Source of the DNA: Rallus limicola | Lineage: Eukaryota; Chordata; Aves; Gruiformes; Rallidae | NCBI GenBank assembly: GCA_022605955.1 | Contig: JAKCOZ010000008.1 | Coordinates: forward strand, 38,356,547-38,420,546 | Reading direction: 5' to 3' | Length of the DNA stretch: 64,000 nucleotides | Part shown: positions 47,776-60,600 of the stretch, in pieces | Position numbering within the stretch: position 1 is the stretch's first letter | How the letters are laid out: each line of letters opens with the position of its first letter | Translations under genes and position numbers: made by a program | The notes under the pieces: model-generated | Databases searched by the model: none | What the model saw: the letters and a program-made list of their open reading frames with translations, nothing else | What the model was told of the DNA's origin: nothing

Positions 47776-50700
47776 AGAGATGCATAGCCCCCAACAGCCA
47801 GCTGCAGTACAGAAATGCTCACCTGGAGCCGCTGAGATGCTCCTCTGCCTGCTTACCTTCCTCCCTGCGAGCAGACACTGGCATTGCTAGCACCCACTAA
47901 CCTTCCTCCACCGCCTTGCAGAGCCTTGGTCGTGCACATGCTGAAGCCAGGGTTCAATTTCCAGGTAACAAATAATATGTTTAAAAAGAATGCATTCTGA
48001 AAAAAATGAAATAAAAAAAATAATAATGTAAATTCCTTTAAAGAACAATCTGGAAACAGGGCTAAATTATCCCATATGACCTTCTGTTCTCCCTAACCCA
48101 TCCTCTGCCAGGATGAGAACAATGATGGTTAGCTTGAGAGCATCCAGGCTGCCACACTGAGATGACAGAGGGATGGATTCAAGGACGAAGACAGTTTGGG
48201 AGCCTCAGCGTCCGTTGTTGGGATTATCCATTCGACCTTGCAAAGCAAGAGGCACTCCAGACCTTCGTAAGAAGGAGCTGCTCAGAAATTGGCAGGGAGT
48301 GAAGTTCTTGGGAGGGGGGGGGAAGAGAAAATGGTGAGGGATAATTGACTATGGGAAAGAAACAAAAGCAGCGCTGTGGTGTCTCGAGCCATTAAAGAAT
48401 AAATCATGTCATTCCATCCCCACCAGCCCTAGAGAAAGAACACTTTAGCATGCCAAGCCAAGCACATGAGTGTGTGTATCAGATGCATTAATTGCCTGAT
48501 AGGTTTCAGAGCCCGAACAGCGAATGTTTATTTTAAAGCAAGCGCGGTTGCGGAGAGTCAAAGGCATCAAATCCATTAGAAGCTCTCACTCTCTTTAAAA
48601 CTCAGTGACATCTCAGGCTGGCTTTTAGTACTGGCAGAGCCAAAAATGCCATTTAAGAAGGTGAATTTAACATATGCCATGTGATGCGGCACGTCACATG
48701 GCAACCACAGCATTTTCTCCCTTTTCCCCCAGGGCCCGTGAGCGTTTTGTGTGTTAATTTCTGCAACTTTGGGAACATTTATCAACTGTGCCAGGCTTAT
48801 TTCACCACGAGGAGAGACATTTTCCAAGTGTAGGCACTCACATCCAAGGCTGATGTGGATGCTTTGCTCTCCCAGGTCAGGACTGGGACCAGGAGAAGGA
48901 GGAGATGGGGGGGTCAGACCATGGGTCAGACATGTGCAGCCGTAGATGCTACAAAGGGTGAAGGCTGCTGAACCCCATGTGCCAATGTTGTGCACTTAAG
49001 GACGCCTCGTGGCAGACTGAAGTGTTTGATCACTCTTTGCAAAGTGCATCAGCAGCTACTAGTGAAAAGAAACGCTCCCATTGGTAGCTCTTCCATGAAT
49101 TCTGGGCACTAGCCAAAGGTCCTGTGGGTGAGCAGCCTCAGAGAGGTAAATTTGGAGCCCAAAGACAGCAGACAACATTTTTTTTTTTCAGGTAGAAAAT
49201 GCAGGAACTGTAAAAACCACCAGGAAACAGTCATGCCATGAGCTCTGTTTCAGTTCCTGGGGTGTGCGTGTGTGGGGGAACTGAACTATCAGATGCTCAG
49301 AAAACATCCTGACAATTTCAGAGCTGTAAACTCTCTGGATAACAGAGTTTTAACAGGAAACACATTTGAATTGATGAACAGAGACACACGCCTTTTAGTC
49401 AGCTGCCGAAAAGGCTTTTTCCTTTTTCATTCGCCTTGCCCAAGCTCAGCCCCTGGCCAGGAATGTGGCTCAGGGAGGAAGAAGCCAAGTAAAGGTACAA
49501 AACCCCAGCACCTCCAGTTGCAGCCCTGCTCTCACGCCCAGGATGCTACATGGACAGGTTTAGTTTTCTTTTTCAGGCACAGGAGGGACTTTTTCAATAG
49601 TGTTTATCACACCGCTCCTCCCAGTTCCCAAGGGGAATGAATTTGTCCTTCCCAATCCCCGCCTTGCATGAAACCCCAGGGCCCTGTGAGAGATGGAGAG
49701 AAGCGCCAGAGGGCAGGGGCAGCCCAAAAGAAGGTCAATCCAAACATCCCTTACCGCTCCCGACACCGGGATTTCTCCTTCATGGCAGCACACACATGCA
49801 GAACCTGGCTGAATATTGGTCCTGGACCATTTGGTCCCTGGGTGGGTGTAGGGCCAAAGGGAGCACCCAGCACATCCTGTTTTGTGCAGGGGGCCAGCTA
49901 TCAGCAAAACAAAATATTCACTGGGAAGAAGCCAGGTGCTGAGGTGGTGATGTAAAGTGTACGGATTTCTTTTTTTTTATTTTATTTTTAATATTATTTT
50001 TTTCCCCTCGATTCCAGCTCAGCTAAGCACTGCCAAACACCACAGCACCCCACAGCACCTCCCCCATTTGCAAAACAGAGGGGAAAAAAGCCTTCAGCTG
50101 CATGTTCAGCTGGAGTCCTCGACACAGAGCAAATGACAAAGTAATAAATAAAGCTCAGCAAACTCATCCAAGCCCCAAACCCCACCCCTTGGGTTCTCTT
50201 TTCTCCCTGGCCTCCCCACCAAGGCCACCCTGTTTTCCCACAACCAGGGAACGCAGACAGCAAGGAGGAATTGGGAAAGGGGGGAGTACTGGCAATTTTT
50301 TTCCCAGGGACAGTTGTAAACTTGGAGTCCTCGCTTGGCTGGGACCACCCAGGCACCATTTCAAGGATGGCAAATTCACTCCCCCTTGAAGGGCAACGGC
50401 AAAGAGGGGTCAATGCGGGTGAGGATCATCTTGGCACTGAGACTCTGGCTAGGGGAACTTGCATCACATCCAAACTGGGAAAGGAGGTAGCCATATGCAG
50501 TCATCTGTACGGTCAGGATAATGATAAATACAACCTCCTGTGGGCTGGTGTTCTGAAGCACAGTGACAAAGTGGCCTTTATTGGGGTTAACAATAAAGAT
50601 TGAATTCATACCCAGACAAAGGCAGGAGTTGTACCAAAGTGCTGTTGCCTGATATTTTTGCTGAAGCTAATCTCACGTGTCACCTGGCCAGGCTTCAGGA

Positions 50701-50801
50701 GCTAAGCACTGCAAGCCATCATTCCCCATGCAGCCCATCTATCCCTCCAGTATGGACACAGCCTCCATCTGCCCTGCCTCGCATTGCTCACAACACTGCT
50801 C
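47776..50801. other. Downstream flank, candidate regulatory DNA
   Basis: No gene recognised. The part at about 48470-48780 is notable for AT-rich, repeat-free sequence with homeodomain-like (TGCATTAATTGCCTGAT) and TCF-like (CATCAAATCC) motifs around an E-box palindrome at 48676-48702, and is a reasonable enhancer candidate. The remaining frames show no domains. Confidence 0.45.
48676..48702. repeat. E-box palindrome, 9-base perfect arms
   Basis: GCCATGTGA (48676-48684) and TCACATGGC (48694-48702) are perfect reverse complements with a 9-base spacer. Each arm carries an E-box (CATGTG, CACATG), and a third E-box, CATATG, starts at 48671, overlapping the first arm. It lies about 1.4 kb beyond the TWIST2 3' end. 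It looks like a composite bHLH-dimer site, which is an inference. Confidence 0.6.
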
Positions 50802-51240
50802 AGAAATCACAGATCCCCAGGATGGTTTGGGTGGGAAGTTACCTCCAAGCCCACCCAGTGCTCCCCTGCCATGGGCAGGGACACCCCCCAGCCCAGGGTG
50901 CCCAAAGCCCCATCCAACCCGTCCTTGAACAATTTCAGGGATGTGAACACTTCCATCCATAACTTTTCCCGACATCCTGTGCCAGTTTCTGACCATCCCT
51001 CTCCATGAAGAATTTTTCCCTAGTATGCAATCTAAATCTACTCTCTCAGTTTAAATCCATTCCCCTGGGCCTGCCCCTCCCTGCCCTCTGCACCAGCCCA
51101 CTCTCCAGCTCTCCTGGAGCCCCTCAAGGGACAGGATGGGGCTTGGAGCTCTCCCCAGAAGAAGCCTTCTCTTCTCTAGGCTGAGCCAGCCCAGCTCTCC
51201 CAGCCTTGCTCCGGAGGCAGAGGGGCTCCAGCCCTGGGGT
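50802..51240 (-). mobile_element. CR1 LINE 3' fragment, antisense
   Basis: From AAATCACAGATCCCCAGGAT through GTGGGAAGTTACCTCCAAGC, CTGCCATGGGCAGGGACACC, CTGGGCCTGCCCCTCCCTGC and AGGCTGAGCCAGCCCAGCTC to GAGGGGCTCCAGCCC. It shares subfamily-specific blocks with the RT-containing copy at 7920-8978, in reverse. The terminal octamers are lost. Confidence 0.87.
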
Positions 51241-53201
51241 ATTTTGAATGAGGGTTCTGTTCATTGTTGGATTCAACCAAACATGAATCTCAGAACCCAC
51301 AGATGACTTCTGGATGCTCAGACTTTGGAGATGCCTTTCAAAGTAGTCACCGAGAAGAGAGATTTGCAATTACCCATATCAAGAAGCAATACCCACCACC
51401 CCAAGAAAGCTTTGCCACTCTTTCCCTGCTGCGTTGAGCCCCACCTGGCTGGCAGGCACACACAGTGCTTCGGGAGGAGCAGACTCTTCCCTTGGAGCCC
51501 TCCTCTATCTTCTTCAGGCAGACAAAACCTCTCCCAGCAGCTGCTTCAGCAGCAGATGGACTGCTGGAAGGCCATGAAGGGCAAAGGGAGAGGTCAAGCC
51601 CAGCAGAAGACACTCTTCCACAACCCCATCCCTTCATCGCTCCGGCATGCTCTCTTCACAAAGCACTAAAAGAAATGAGTTTATGTCTCATCTTTAACCC
51701 TTCCTCCTGCTTCAAGCACCAAATCACCAGCCATAAACTGGTCGCCAAAACCCTGGTCAGAAAAGATGCCACACGTTACCAGCATCTCACCCATGTTTTC
51801 ACAGAATAATTTGGGCTGATGCAGGCTTTGCAGCTGTATCTTGAGGCTTTTTGTGGTCTCGATGCCATTCCACCAGCCTTTGTAGTCTCAGGATTTGTTG
51901 TGAGCATGGTAAAGTGCACTCAGCCCTTTTACGATTTCCTGTCATGTTCCAGAGCCCAGCACTGAAAGGCTTTAGTTGCATCCTAAATCTTTTTCCAGAA
52001 CTCTCCTGTCACTTTAAATGTTGGCCAGCATTTTGTTAGCTTCAAGACTTTGAAATAATATCAAAGTAAACCTCAAAGGAAAATAGGGCAGTAAAGAGCA
52101 AGGTTGGGGCTTAATTCATATTTAAATGAAGTTCTTTCACTTCAGCTTGGGTTACTGTGTAAAATGACTGGGAGCAAATGGAGCTTTTAAAGGCCTTATT
52201 CCCCCAGGGGGGTCTATTTTAAAATGATCCGTGAGCCTACCAGGCCGAGGAATAAAACTGCCTTCCAATGAAAAATTCCATACCATTGGGAAGATAAAAA
52301 ATGTGAAGCTCTCTGGAATGGGGATGGACTTTGTTTTCCTCCATCTCCTCCTGAACTGCAGCCCCAGATGGCGTTTACAGGAGTGCTCCCTCCCTGCACG
52401 CTGTCAGAGCCTTTGCACAAGGGGAGAAGGAGCAGAGGACCCATTTGCTAGTGAAAAAGTGGCCTTTTCACTTATTTCTAATTTACTTTTTTTCCCCTCC
52501 AGTGGTGAGCCACACGTTTTCTGAAATAAGACCAGGAGGCATCCCCCTGGTCCCCCTCCAAAATGCTAGTTTTCAGGAAAGGAAGAAGGGACGGAGGGCT
52601 GGTTTCCAGCAAACCCCAGCACCCAACAGGGGATTTGTATGAGGCTGTAAAGGCAGATCCAAAAGCTGCATGCCCAGCACAGGTACGTTTGCAAGAGTGG
52701 CCAAGCACACAGCTCTCCTCAGCTTGCTTTACCTGAAACTCTCCTCTGAAACTTGCCTTTGAGCTTCATACCCTGCAGAAGCCGTGATGGATTTCTCCTT
52801 CCACGTACCCTCCATCTTCATTTCCTCCTCAAGCCCCAGGAACAGTGGGCGGGAGGGACAGCGTTTGCTAACGCCAGCAACTCCAGACCTGCCAAAACCC
52901 GAAACAAGGGCTGTGAGAAAAATACTGCTGCAGGAAGCGTTTGCTGCAACATGATTCATTTCTTCAAGATAAGTCATCCTTCCTCTGGCCAACACTTACA
53001 GAAGAGTTAGCCTCCTGTACCCACACTCTGGTTGGGATGGTGAACATGTGCTCCCAGCTGAGCCTCTGCAGTGCCGGTGTGCTCACACCGTGCTCAACGG
53101 CACGGCACGCTGGCATGAATTGCTCTCATGTGATGGTAGCACCAGCCTGGGCACTCGCAGGGTTTGCTCTGGGTTGTTTTTTTCTTACCTTATCATCGGT
53201 G
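51241..53201. other. Downstream flank, no gene recognised
   Basis: Non-coding as far as I can see. Several short frames exist on both strands, but none has a recognisable domain or a convincing start and splice context. Confidence 0.5.
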
Positions 53202-53247
53202 CCATGTGTAAGGTACTGGAAATATGCCTTAATAATTGTCACCAGAA

Positions 53248-53292
53248 CCGTGCCCCTCCACCCCCACCCCCCCACCCCCCTCCATCCCCCCT
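53248..53292. repeat. C-rich low-complexity tract
   Basis: A run of C with scattered A and T (CCACCCCCACCCCCCCACCC and onward), near the 5' end of the LTR. The G-rich complement could form G-quadruplexes. It may also be a place where sequence length is unreliable. Confidence 0.85.
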
Positions 53293-53660
53293 TTCCCCTT
53301 TTTTCCTCTCACCTAACCAAACTTCTTTCCTGACACACTACATCACCACCACTGGCTTGGTGTTCCAAAGACCTAATGATTACCCAAAAGACAGACATCA
53401 GGAGCCATTCATACACCAGGAGAGCATTCCACTATCAGGAGAAGACATCAGGAAACACTGGGAGTCATTCACACACGGGACATTCTGTCGCCTACCCTGA
53501 AGCCCAGGAGCAGGGTGGAAGCTTCTGATGAATATAAAAGAGGGAAGCAACCGAGGAGGAGGGCATGGAGGGAAAAACGAGGGGACTCTGCCCCCGCTTC
53601 CATCAGACCCGGAGCTGACATCAGACGGAATGCCGCAGCCTCGTGGTGGTAGATATACCC

Positions 53661-53698
53661 GTCTCTCTCTCTCTCTCTCTCTTTCTCTTTCTCTTTTC
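53661..53698. repeat. TC microsatellite within the LTR
   Basis: About ten uninterrupted TC units followed by TTTC-rich sequence, within the predicted R region of the solo LTR. The expansion probably arose after or during the spread of the element. Confidence 0.9.
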
Positions 53699-53964
53699 CA
53701 CCCTTTCTCCCCCTCCCCTTTTTTCTGCACGTTTGTACCAAATAAAGCAACCTTAACCTTGACTCCGTTTCGAGTCTTAATTCTGCTCTCCGAGAATTTA
53801 ATTGAGAACTGATCACGGTCAAACACCTGGGAATTGGACGTCACTCAGGGGTTCAGCCCAGCCGCCCCCAACCTCCCAGTCAGATCTGAGGTTCAGTTGG
53901 AACGCAAGGGGGTTTAACCGCTGCCAAACTAAGTCTTGTCTAGCTTGTGGATCGTGACACCATG

Positions 53965-56900
53965 TCCCCTCCCCTGCACCAAGTCACCGCGCTGAAGGGG
54001 ACTCTCCTCTCCTTCATGCCACCACTCCAAGCAGCATTGTCCTCAGCCTGGCTCTGACATCCCTGCCTCGGCCGCTGCGGCTTTTCCACCAGCTACCAGA
54101 GACGATGGGCTCCATGGGTCACTCGCAGTTCATCGCGTCTTGGCCTTGCACAGGCAGTGATTTGAAAGAAGCTGTTCCTGCTTTGCACAGGGCTGCAAGA
54201 TATTTAATGACATTTCCTAATGGCCTGGGCTTCAGAAATGTCTCACAAGAGTGGCCTGCCAGACTACAGCTTGCTTTCCCAAATTAGCAGTCTGGTGGAA
54301 ACTCAGCAGGAACTGGGCAAGGGACCAGCTGGCACGGGCCCGGTGATGTAGAGACAGCGGCTTGCAGCGTGCCATGGGAGATGGGGACTCGTGCCACGAT
54401 CCCCCCAGCCCACCTGGGTCTGGCACAAAGGCCCAGCTCTGGCACCTGCACCACTGGGTTTTGAGCTTGGCCACTCTCCCTCTGACAGGCCTCTGCTTCC
54501 TCACAGGTGGCATAAGGAGCTGGCTGAGCATCTTCCCCCTCCTCACCCCTCCAGGAGGTCAGCAAAGGCTGGAGGTTGCATGGGGCTCTACATTCCAGTG
54601 GCATGCAGAGCAAGTCCTGGAGGGTCACAGACCTAAAAGTCAGAGCAAGGAGCTCCATGGGCACAGACCTTCTCACCACACTCATGCCAAAGCTGGCAGA
54701 TCACATCCATGGGGCTAGGTATGCATCTGCCACACCCAGGCATGAGCCTGACGCATGACCAACCTTGGCCACTCTTTGGCCACAACATCCATCCAAGATC
54801 CTCTGGATTTACTCTGCTTTTTCTCTGTCTCTTTCCGCTGGACACCAATCCCACCCATGTGGGGCTCCATCTACCACATTTCATCAAAGCTTCCTTTATG
54901 CAATAGTAACAATCACATCCAGTGTCTGTTCAGCCCCATGGCCACCACCCTTCCCCACCAATGCCACCTTCCCTCCAATGAACAAGTGGCACCGGGTGGG
55001 CACCGATGCTCCTGGAGAGCCCAAGGATGTCTGACCTCAGACAGCTCCTTGCACTTCATTGGCAGTGATGTAACCCAAGGAGTTGTGGTCCCTCCTGGCA
55101 TCCCAGGCACTGCAGGTGGGATGGCAGGAGGAGGGATGGGAGAGCACAGATACAGTTTGCTGTTCCACCATAGAGAGAAGTGGATGTGGTTGTGCCTGTA
55201 GTAAATTTTAACATCTCATTTCTCTCCAATTTGTCAGGGGTTTTTTTTCTTCTTTCCTTTTTTCCTTTTTTCTTTTTTCTTTGTCCCCAGGGTTATATGA
55301 AGCCAGAGGAGTTGAATGAAGCCAGAGGAGCTGGCTGGATAGATGTTTGCATGAGTTATCACCTGGCTTGCTCGGCTGCAGGCAGGTCTCCCTGCAGCCC
55401 CGCAGCAGGGCTGTGTTATCACCACCGGCTACGTCTGGGCATCATGCCCCACGCCACTGCCATGCATCTCTGGGTGCATTGCTGCAGCCAGGGACATACG
55501 GTAGCCCGTGGCCCACTTACGCCAAGGCTCAGGCTTGTGCTTCAGTCACCAGCTGCCACCACAGAGCATCCTTATCTCCTCAGGGTGCTGAGCTACTGGG
55601 GAGTGGGGGGTTGTTTTTGCCACCTAAAAGCCAGCAGAGAAATAAATATCCATCAGCCCTTGAGTCCCCACCTTCACGCAGTAAGGGGGGAGATATGTCC
55701 CACTTAGCTCTACCACAAAGAGGGAACCCCAAGAGCAAAAAGGGAGAGAGGAAGAAGAGGATTGGCATGCAGAGCGGAAAGGAAGGCAACCAAAGCCTCA
55801 CCTGCTCTTATGGACCACAGGTGAATACCTCAGCCTGGAGATCAGTGGCTCCTTCAGGCTTCAACTCAGCCCAATTTTCTGTCTATCGAGTGTGGTGCTT
55901 GGGTTATAGTTTCGTTCATGCTGAACTCTGCTCCTCTACACTGGGACTTGAGCGCTGCAGTTGTGAGCCCACGCTTGTTAACGCCGCGTTAAAATAGGTT
56001 TAAATCGCTCATGGTGATGTCTCTGTTCCAGACACTGCAGGAGCAGCATGTTCCTGCTAAGAGGAGCGAGAAGATATTTTATCTTCTTAAAAACTGCTCT
56101 TTCCTGCCAGTCCTTTGCAAGAAATCCCTCAAATGCCCATCAGAGCTGCAGAGCTCTCTGCCATCATGTAGGATGTGCAGGACCGAAACCCTCGGTAGAT
56201 GTGTCTCTACCCTAACCCCCAGCTCCTGTCCCGTGGTGACATGCTGCACGTGCTGTCTTCATCTCCCTCTTCCCCAGGATGGATGAAGGGGGATTAGCTG
56301 AGAAAGAGCAGGACACAGAGGCAAAAGGTCCCTGCAAGGAGGCTGCAGCCCACACATGCATCCCTGGCACTGTTAGGGGCAGCTGCTTGGGGTGGGGTGG
56401 GGGGAGTCTGGCCCCAGTGCTGCAGCACAGCGTGGACTGGGAACCTCTGGTACAGCTCTGCCAGGCTGTAATCAGATCTTGCCCTGCTGAACTTCATGCT
56501 GTGACATGTTTATACAGCCAGACCCTTTCCCCTTCATTAGTGTTGGGGTCAGGAGAAGCCAAAGGTCAGGCTCAGAGCCGATGATTTCACATCTAAACAA
56601 AGCCATTGCTTCTCTACCTCCCCTCTCAAAGAGCTCAGATCATAAATTTTCGTTTAGCACCACCAAGCTGACTTCCCACCTCCCTTCTCTTTAACAAGAC
56701 AGATATTTCATTCCCCCAAATCAGAGGGGGTTCCTGACTACCCCAAGTCCCAAGCTCCTTGGGAAGCTTTGGCCGTACCCTGCCCCATGCTTCCATTCAC
56801 AAAGTGCCAGTCAGGATTACTGTGAAAATAAAGGTGGCAGGGACGTGAAACCTCTTGGTCATCTCTCACCAGCCCTGCAGCCCCACAGCCTGGCTTCAGT

Positions 56901-57064
56901 GGCTTTGCCACCTGTGTTCCCACAGCATCTGCACCCTGTCTGACACGCTGGGGGCTGGGAAGTGCAAAACCAAACCCCGCTGTCAGAAATGCACGTGCTT
57001 GCTTTGCTTCCAAGAGAAAGCCAGGGGGAAAAACCCCAAGAAAAAAAGCAGAAAATCCCAGACT
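53965..57064. other. Downstream flank, no firm gene
   Basis: No recognisable protein gene. It includes a T-rich pyrimidine tract ending TTTCTTTGTCCCCAG at 55290, a textbook-looking 3' splice acceptor on the + strand, followed by a 15-base direct repeat (ATGAAGCCAGAGGAG at 55297-55311 and 55316-55330). Whether an exon starts there is unknown; the open frames after it have no recognisable domain. Confidence 0.4.
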
Positions 57065-57640
57065 CACAGAATCACAGGGGTTGGAAGGGACCTCAGAGCT
57101 CATCAAGTCCAACCCCTGCCAAAGCAGGCTCCCTAGGACAGGTCACACAGGTTGGTGTCCAGATGGGGCTGGAATCTCTCCAGAGAAGGAGACTCCACAC
57201 CCCCTGGGCAGCCTGGCCCAGGGCTCCCTCACCCTCACTGGGAAGAAGTTCTTCACCAGATTGGTGTGGAACTCCCTGTGCTCCAACTTGAGGCCATCGC
57301 CCCTTGTCCTGTCCCCACAGACACTGAGAAGAGGCTGCCCATGTCCCCTGTGTCCCACCCTTCAGATATTGATAACCATTGATCAGATCCCCTCTCAGGC
57401 TTCTTCTCTCCAGGCTGAACAGTCCCAGGTCACTCAGCCTTTCCTCACAGGGGAGATGCTCCAGGCCCTTCATCATCTCTGTAGCCTCCTCTGGACTCTC
57501 TCCAGGAGATCCCTGTCTTTTTTATACCAGGGAGCCCAGCACTGGACACAACACTGCAGGTGGGGCCTGAGCAGGGCAGAGCAGAGGGGGAGTATCCCTC
57601 CTTTGACTTGCTGGCCATGCTCCTTTTGATGCCTGCCAGA
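57065..57640 (-). mobile_element. CR1 LINE 3' fragment, antisense
   Basis: Begins CACAGAATCACAGGGGTTGG and continues AGGGACCTCAGAGCTCATCA, CCTGGGCAGCCTGGCCCAGG, GAAGAAGTTCTTCACCAGAT, CCTCTCAGGCTTCTTCTCTC and CACTGGACACAACACTGCAG to about 57640, where it grades into diverged sequence. It is one of the longer copies. The frames at 57081-57629 (+) and 57093-57476 (-) are shadows. Confidence 0.9.
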
Positions 57641-60600
57641 TGCAGCTGGCTTGTACCCATTCATACCCTGGAGTCCAGCTAAGGCTTGTTGCCCAAGAGC
57701 AAACCAAACCCCACAAGCCAAAGGGCAAAGCTTCTCATCTGCTTTTCTCCTTGGGGAAACTGTGTCCTCCAGAGAGGAGTGCCCCTTGCTGTGAATCCCC
57801 TCTGCCCCCAGCTGCCATGACAGCTCTGAGTCTCCCACGAGGTTTGAGGGTCGGTCGCTTTACACATCCCATGCTCCCTTCTTGAGCCTCTTGTCAGACA
57901 ACCTCAGTGGTGACGGCTCTTGGAGCTTGGCAGAACCCTCCTGCTTTGGAGGGTGTGGGGGGGTTCAGAGGTCAGCTGGCGTGGGAAAATAAACTAGCCC
58001 CTGTGGTGCAAGGGGAGGGAGTTTACAGGGAAAGTTTCAGAGCAGGTTAAGGGTGCTCTAGTCCTGCTGAAAGCGAGGAGCTGCCTTTCACAGCTGCTTG
58101 AGGAAAGCCCGCTGGGATAACCTGACCCTTCCCAGAGCTGAATGTGCTTTCTGCCCAAGAGCTGCAGTTTCACATCCCACGGGAGAAGGGGGAGGTCATA
58201 GTTACAAACCACATTTGGGGGTTTCAGCTGGGTCTCAGCTCCCATCAACCCCCCCAAATCAGGAAAGGTCAAAGCAGCAGGTGAGTGCTGAGCTGCAGAG
58301 CCTCTGAAGTCTCATGAGAACTTCAGGCTCAGGGCTCACATCTTCCTGCGTGAACCTAGCCATGGACCAGCCTCTTGTGGGTGACTGCTCGGCAGTTACC
58401 CCAATCCCTGCCTACACCAGCATTTTTATTTACGCCCTGGTGAGATGTAACCATCATGGACAACTGCCTGTCACCAGTACAAGTGGCGAGGGTTATACCT
58501 ATCTCAGCCAGCTCTGCTGTTCTGGCAAGGAAGTTTCCCCTCCTGACTAGGCCACCTTCGCGTCCCTGCCTAGCTCAGAGTGAGGGACAGTGCCTGTGGG
58601 CTGGTGCCATCGTGTGGATACAGCTGCAACGAAGAGGAGGAGGAGAGGTGGAAGGAAGAAATCTGGGAAAACGACACAGGCCTAGTGTCAGGGTCTAGGC
58701 CTGGTTTCCTCCTTGTGATACCAACGGGCCTAAGTGGTATCATGCTGCATCCTCCAGCAGGTTGACATGACAACAGCACAAGCACACATCACCTGCACTG
58801 CACGTACCCTGTGACATCTCCTGGTGCCGACAGCAGATCCTCAGAGGGAATTTGCCTAGATGATGCTCTAATAGAAAAAAACAGAGGCATTTGAGTTTAA
58901 GGTCTTTGCTGTGCTCAAAAGGCTCAGAAGCTGAAACAGAGCCATTGGCAATGCTCACTCTACCTTATTCGGGCTGTCACATTTGGGAACAGGACTGGAA
59001 CACACTCATGGACATAGCATCCCTTCCAGGATCTCCAGGACCAACTGGTCTACCAACACAAACAACCCTGAAGGAAACTCAGGCTGTGGATTTTGGCTAG
59101 TGGCAGAGGGTGGGTTCTGTGCTTTGGGCTAGAATCCTGTCCTGGAAGTCACACAGTCCTTAACCTCCATCTCTCTTGCAAAACCGAAAAGCAATCCGAG
59201 CCCAGGATAAAAATAAAGGGTCCATGGGGCCCTGTCACTCTGGGGTCAACTGATGCAGTGGACGTGCAATCAAGCTCCTTCATGTAATTTTTCCACCGCC
59301 TTTCACAGGCTGGATCTGAAACGGAGCCAAATGACGAGCAGAGGGGATAACGAATATTGAGCCTGGGGTTTCCTTTGTACAGTCAAAATCCCAAGCCAAG
59401 TTCTGCTGGCTGGGACATTCCTGTTATCTTGCAGAATAGAGCGTTGAACTGTGATGGGCTCTTTCCAAAACCCCATCCGCTGCGGTGGAGAGCAACCTGC
59501 CCCAACTCAACGCTTCACTCCTTCTGGGATGACAAGGGGGGACGAGCTGGGTTCCCACAAGAAGGGGAGGAAGTCTGTGAAGACCCTGTGCAGGCACTGC
59601 TCAGCCTCCCTCTCTTCCGAGGAGGCAGTCGTGTCTCCGTACTGAGCTCCGCACCTCCCACATGCACGCCATGTGTGTCCATCCTTGTCATGTTTTTGGC
59701 TTCCCCCGCGTTCATCCTGCCAAGGTCTTTGCAGAGTGCTCTTAGCATTGGAGCTTAGCAGCTTCCCACTCGCAAGCGTGCTGTCTCTGCCAGGATGGGT
59801 CTGGAGGACCTCTGGATCTCAGCCCTGGAAAAGCTGGTCACTGGGGACCTCCTTAGATGTGGTTCATGGGACACACGAGTGGCTGGGGCTCAACCCCTGT
59901 GCCGTTTCTCACTGGCTGGACCACCAGCCAGTAGGTGCAGGTGGGACCTCGTGCTGCGGTCCATCAGGACGCACCCATCCGTACCTAGCTGGCGCCCCGT
60001 TCCAGCCGGGTTTGCAGCCTGTGGATGACTGCATCCAAGACTCATTAATGACCCAGCCCCACATTGCTGTTTCAGATTAAATTGTTCCCGATGCTATGCA
60101 TTGTTATTTGGGAAACGTATGAATTTTTCCCATATGTCTTTGACCTATAAAACGAACATCCCTCAAAACTGAAAGGTTATTGCCAGCTACGACATGTTTT
60201 CATTTCTTGTCTTTAAGCAGATTTCATGGTTTGCCAAAAAATTTTAGGAGGTTGAAACCAAAGGCCTTGACTCAGGAAAGCGCTTCAAACATGTGCCAAA
60301 GAGGACTTATGCACACACTTGTGTCTAAGCACATGCTGCAGGCCTGTGTTAGGCTCGAGATGTTTCCCAAAACCCATGCCAAAACCCATCCTCCTCTTCA
60401 TTAACTCCTAGACTCTCAGAGCCCATCCTCAGCTTTGTTGAAAATACGGGTGAAATTTGGCTTGTAGACATGCGAGACTCCTAGATTGCAGAGGGAAGGT
60501 GGCTGGCTTCAGGGATTGCTGGCTGCAAAAAGCCAGAGTAGTGGTGAATTATTTTTTTTGTTAAAAGAAACCCAAACAACAATTTGCAGAGATTTCACTG

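Larger units (their letters stand above)
53207..53959 (+). mobile_element. Solo LTR of an endogenous retrovirus
   Basis: A complete LTR-like unit of 753 bases. It begins TGTAAGGTACTGG and ends GGATCGTGACA (TGT...ACA), flanked on both sides by the same five bases, CCATG (53202-53206 and 53960-53964), as expected of an integration target duplication. Inside are a TATA box (TATAAAAG, 53533-53540) and, about 200 bases later, AATAAA (53741-53746), defining U3, R and U5 on the + strand. No viral gene lies on either side, so the internal region was lost by LTR recombination. A 5-base duplication suits ERVL-like (class III) elements. C-rich (53248-53292) and TC (53661-53698) tracts lie within it. The exact family is unknown to me. 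Confidence 0.72.

Noticed and set aside
55180..55997. Frames of 175 and 216 residues
   Set aside because: No recognisable domain. They overlap each other in different frames and begin in a pyrimidine tract. The acceptor at 55290 is reported separately as a possible exon start.
57081..57629. 182-residue frame on the + strand
   Set aside because: It lies entirely inside an antisense CR1 fragment.
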